Positions 34,392-34,478 of a stretch of 34,478 nt of DNA are shown here, piece after piece. Under the pieces are notes generated by a model. That model made no database searches. It worked only from the letters and a program-made list of their open reading frames with translations, and had not been told where the DNA came from. The position numbers and the translations under genes are program-made. Source of the stretch: Thermocladium modestius JCM 10088 (GTDB taxonomy: Archaea; Thermoproteota; Thermoprotei; Thermoproteales; Thermocladiaceae); assembly GCA_001315925.1 (NCBI GenBank), contig BBBF01000016.1:1-34478 (forward strand), in the 5' to 3' direction. Position 1 is the first letter of the stretch. Each line of letters begins with the position of its first letter.

Positions 34392-34478
34392 TCCATTTCT
34401 TGATTTTAACCATCACTCAATCCTAACCTCTTCACTCGAATTGGGCAGCCTCTTTCTAGTTTATAATCTGCAAGAATA

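Noticed and set aside
1..34478. Programmed ribosomal frameshifting at G-runs as a regulatory system
   Set aside because: Needed shifts differ in size and direction, occur many times in one gene, affect the tRNA acceptor stem as well, and some breaks are not at runs. A sequencing or consensus artefact explains this better, though only reads can settle it.

Overview
This window looks like chromosome from a hyperthermophilic crenarchaeote (Thermoproteota, probably Thermoproteales). The evidence is an archaeosine tRNA-guanine transglycosylase, a SmAP3-type Sm protein, an Rpo8/RpoG-like RNA polymerase subunit, a group II chaperonin, archaeal ribosomal proteins L18e, L13 and S11, a tRNA-Ser with a probable intron and an encoded CCA, and start codons lying about 25-30 bases behind TATA boxes (leaderless mRNAs). 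Genus-level assignment is inference.

The dominant feature is the state of the sequence. Runs of G or C peak sharply at exactly 7. By hand count there are about 115 runs of 7, 26 of 8, 15 of 6, 23 of 5 and none longer, although runs of 4 are still common. Where a conserved protein or the tRNA shows the true length, many 7-runs should be 4 (adding a Gly or Pro), some should be 5, and 8-runs should be 6, which breaks the frame. A second class is single-base losses, often a C in a GCC context. Essential genes (thermosome, HisRS, L13) and the tRNA acceptor stem are hit, so I favour a sequencing or consensus artefact. I therefore give whole-gene spans across the breaks and name the break points.

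Layout. 1-4280: end of a PAC2-like gene, tgtA and SmAP3 (minus), rpo8 (plus), thermosome (minus). 4340-7552: a TnpB/IS605 remnant, a GT-B-like glycosyltransferase (plus), then a DUF58 plus MoxR pair (minus). 7641-10930: a tRNA-like fragment, an ABC-2 exporter, a CPGC thioredoxin-fold oxidoreductase, tRNA-Ser and a small membrane protein. 10975-15698: a DapA/KdgA-family aldolase, two unknown proteins, a stomatin/NfeD protease pair and an EamA transporter. 15754-18915: hisS, a 400-base gap, a possible metallopeptidase relative and a DUF72 protein. 19067-24276: a five-gene molybdenum hydroxylase operon (large, medium and small subunits, a XdhC/CoxI-like maturation factor, a MobA/MocA-like cytidylyltransferase). 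24298-26223: a 39-bp tandem duplication, a crotonase and three unrecognised proteins. 26305-32697: a minus-strand block of a ferritin-VIT1 fusion, two coiled-coil proteins and a surface protein of about 1,100 residues. 33003-34391: ribosomal proteins L18e, L13 and S11.

Functionally the window mixes housekeeping (translation, tRNA modification, protein folding, transcription) with one clear metabolic module (the molybdenum hydroxylase with its own cofactor and maturation genes) and one accessory-looking envelope cluster (surface protein plus coiled-coil proteins). I see no CRISPR array, no complete insertion sequence and no rRNA.
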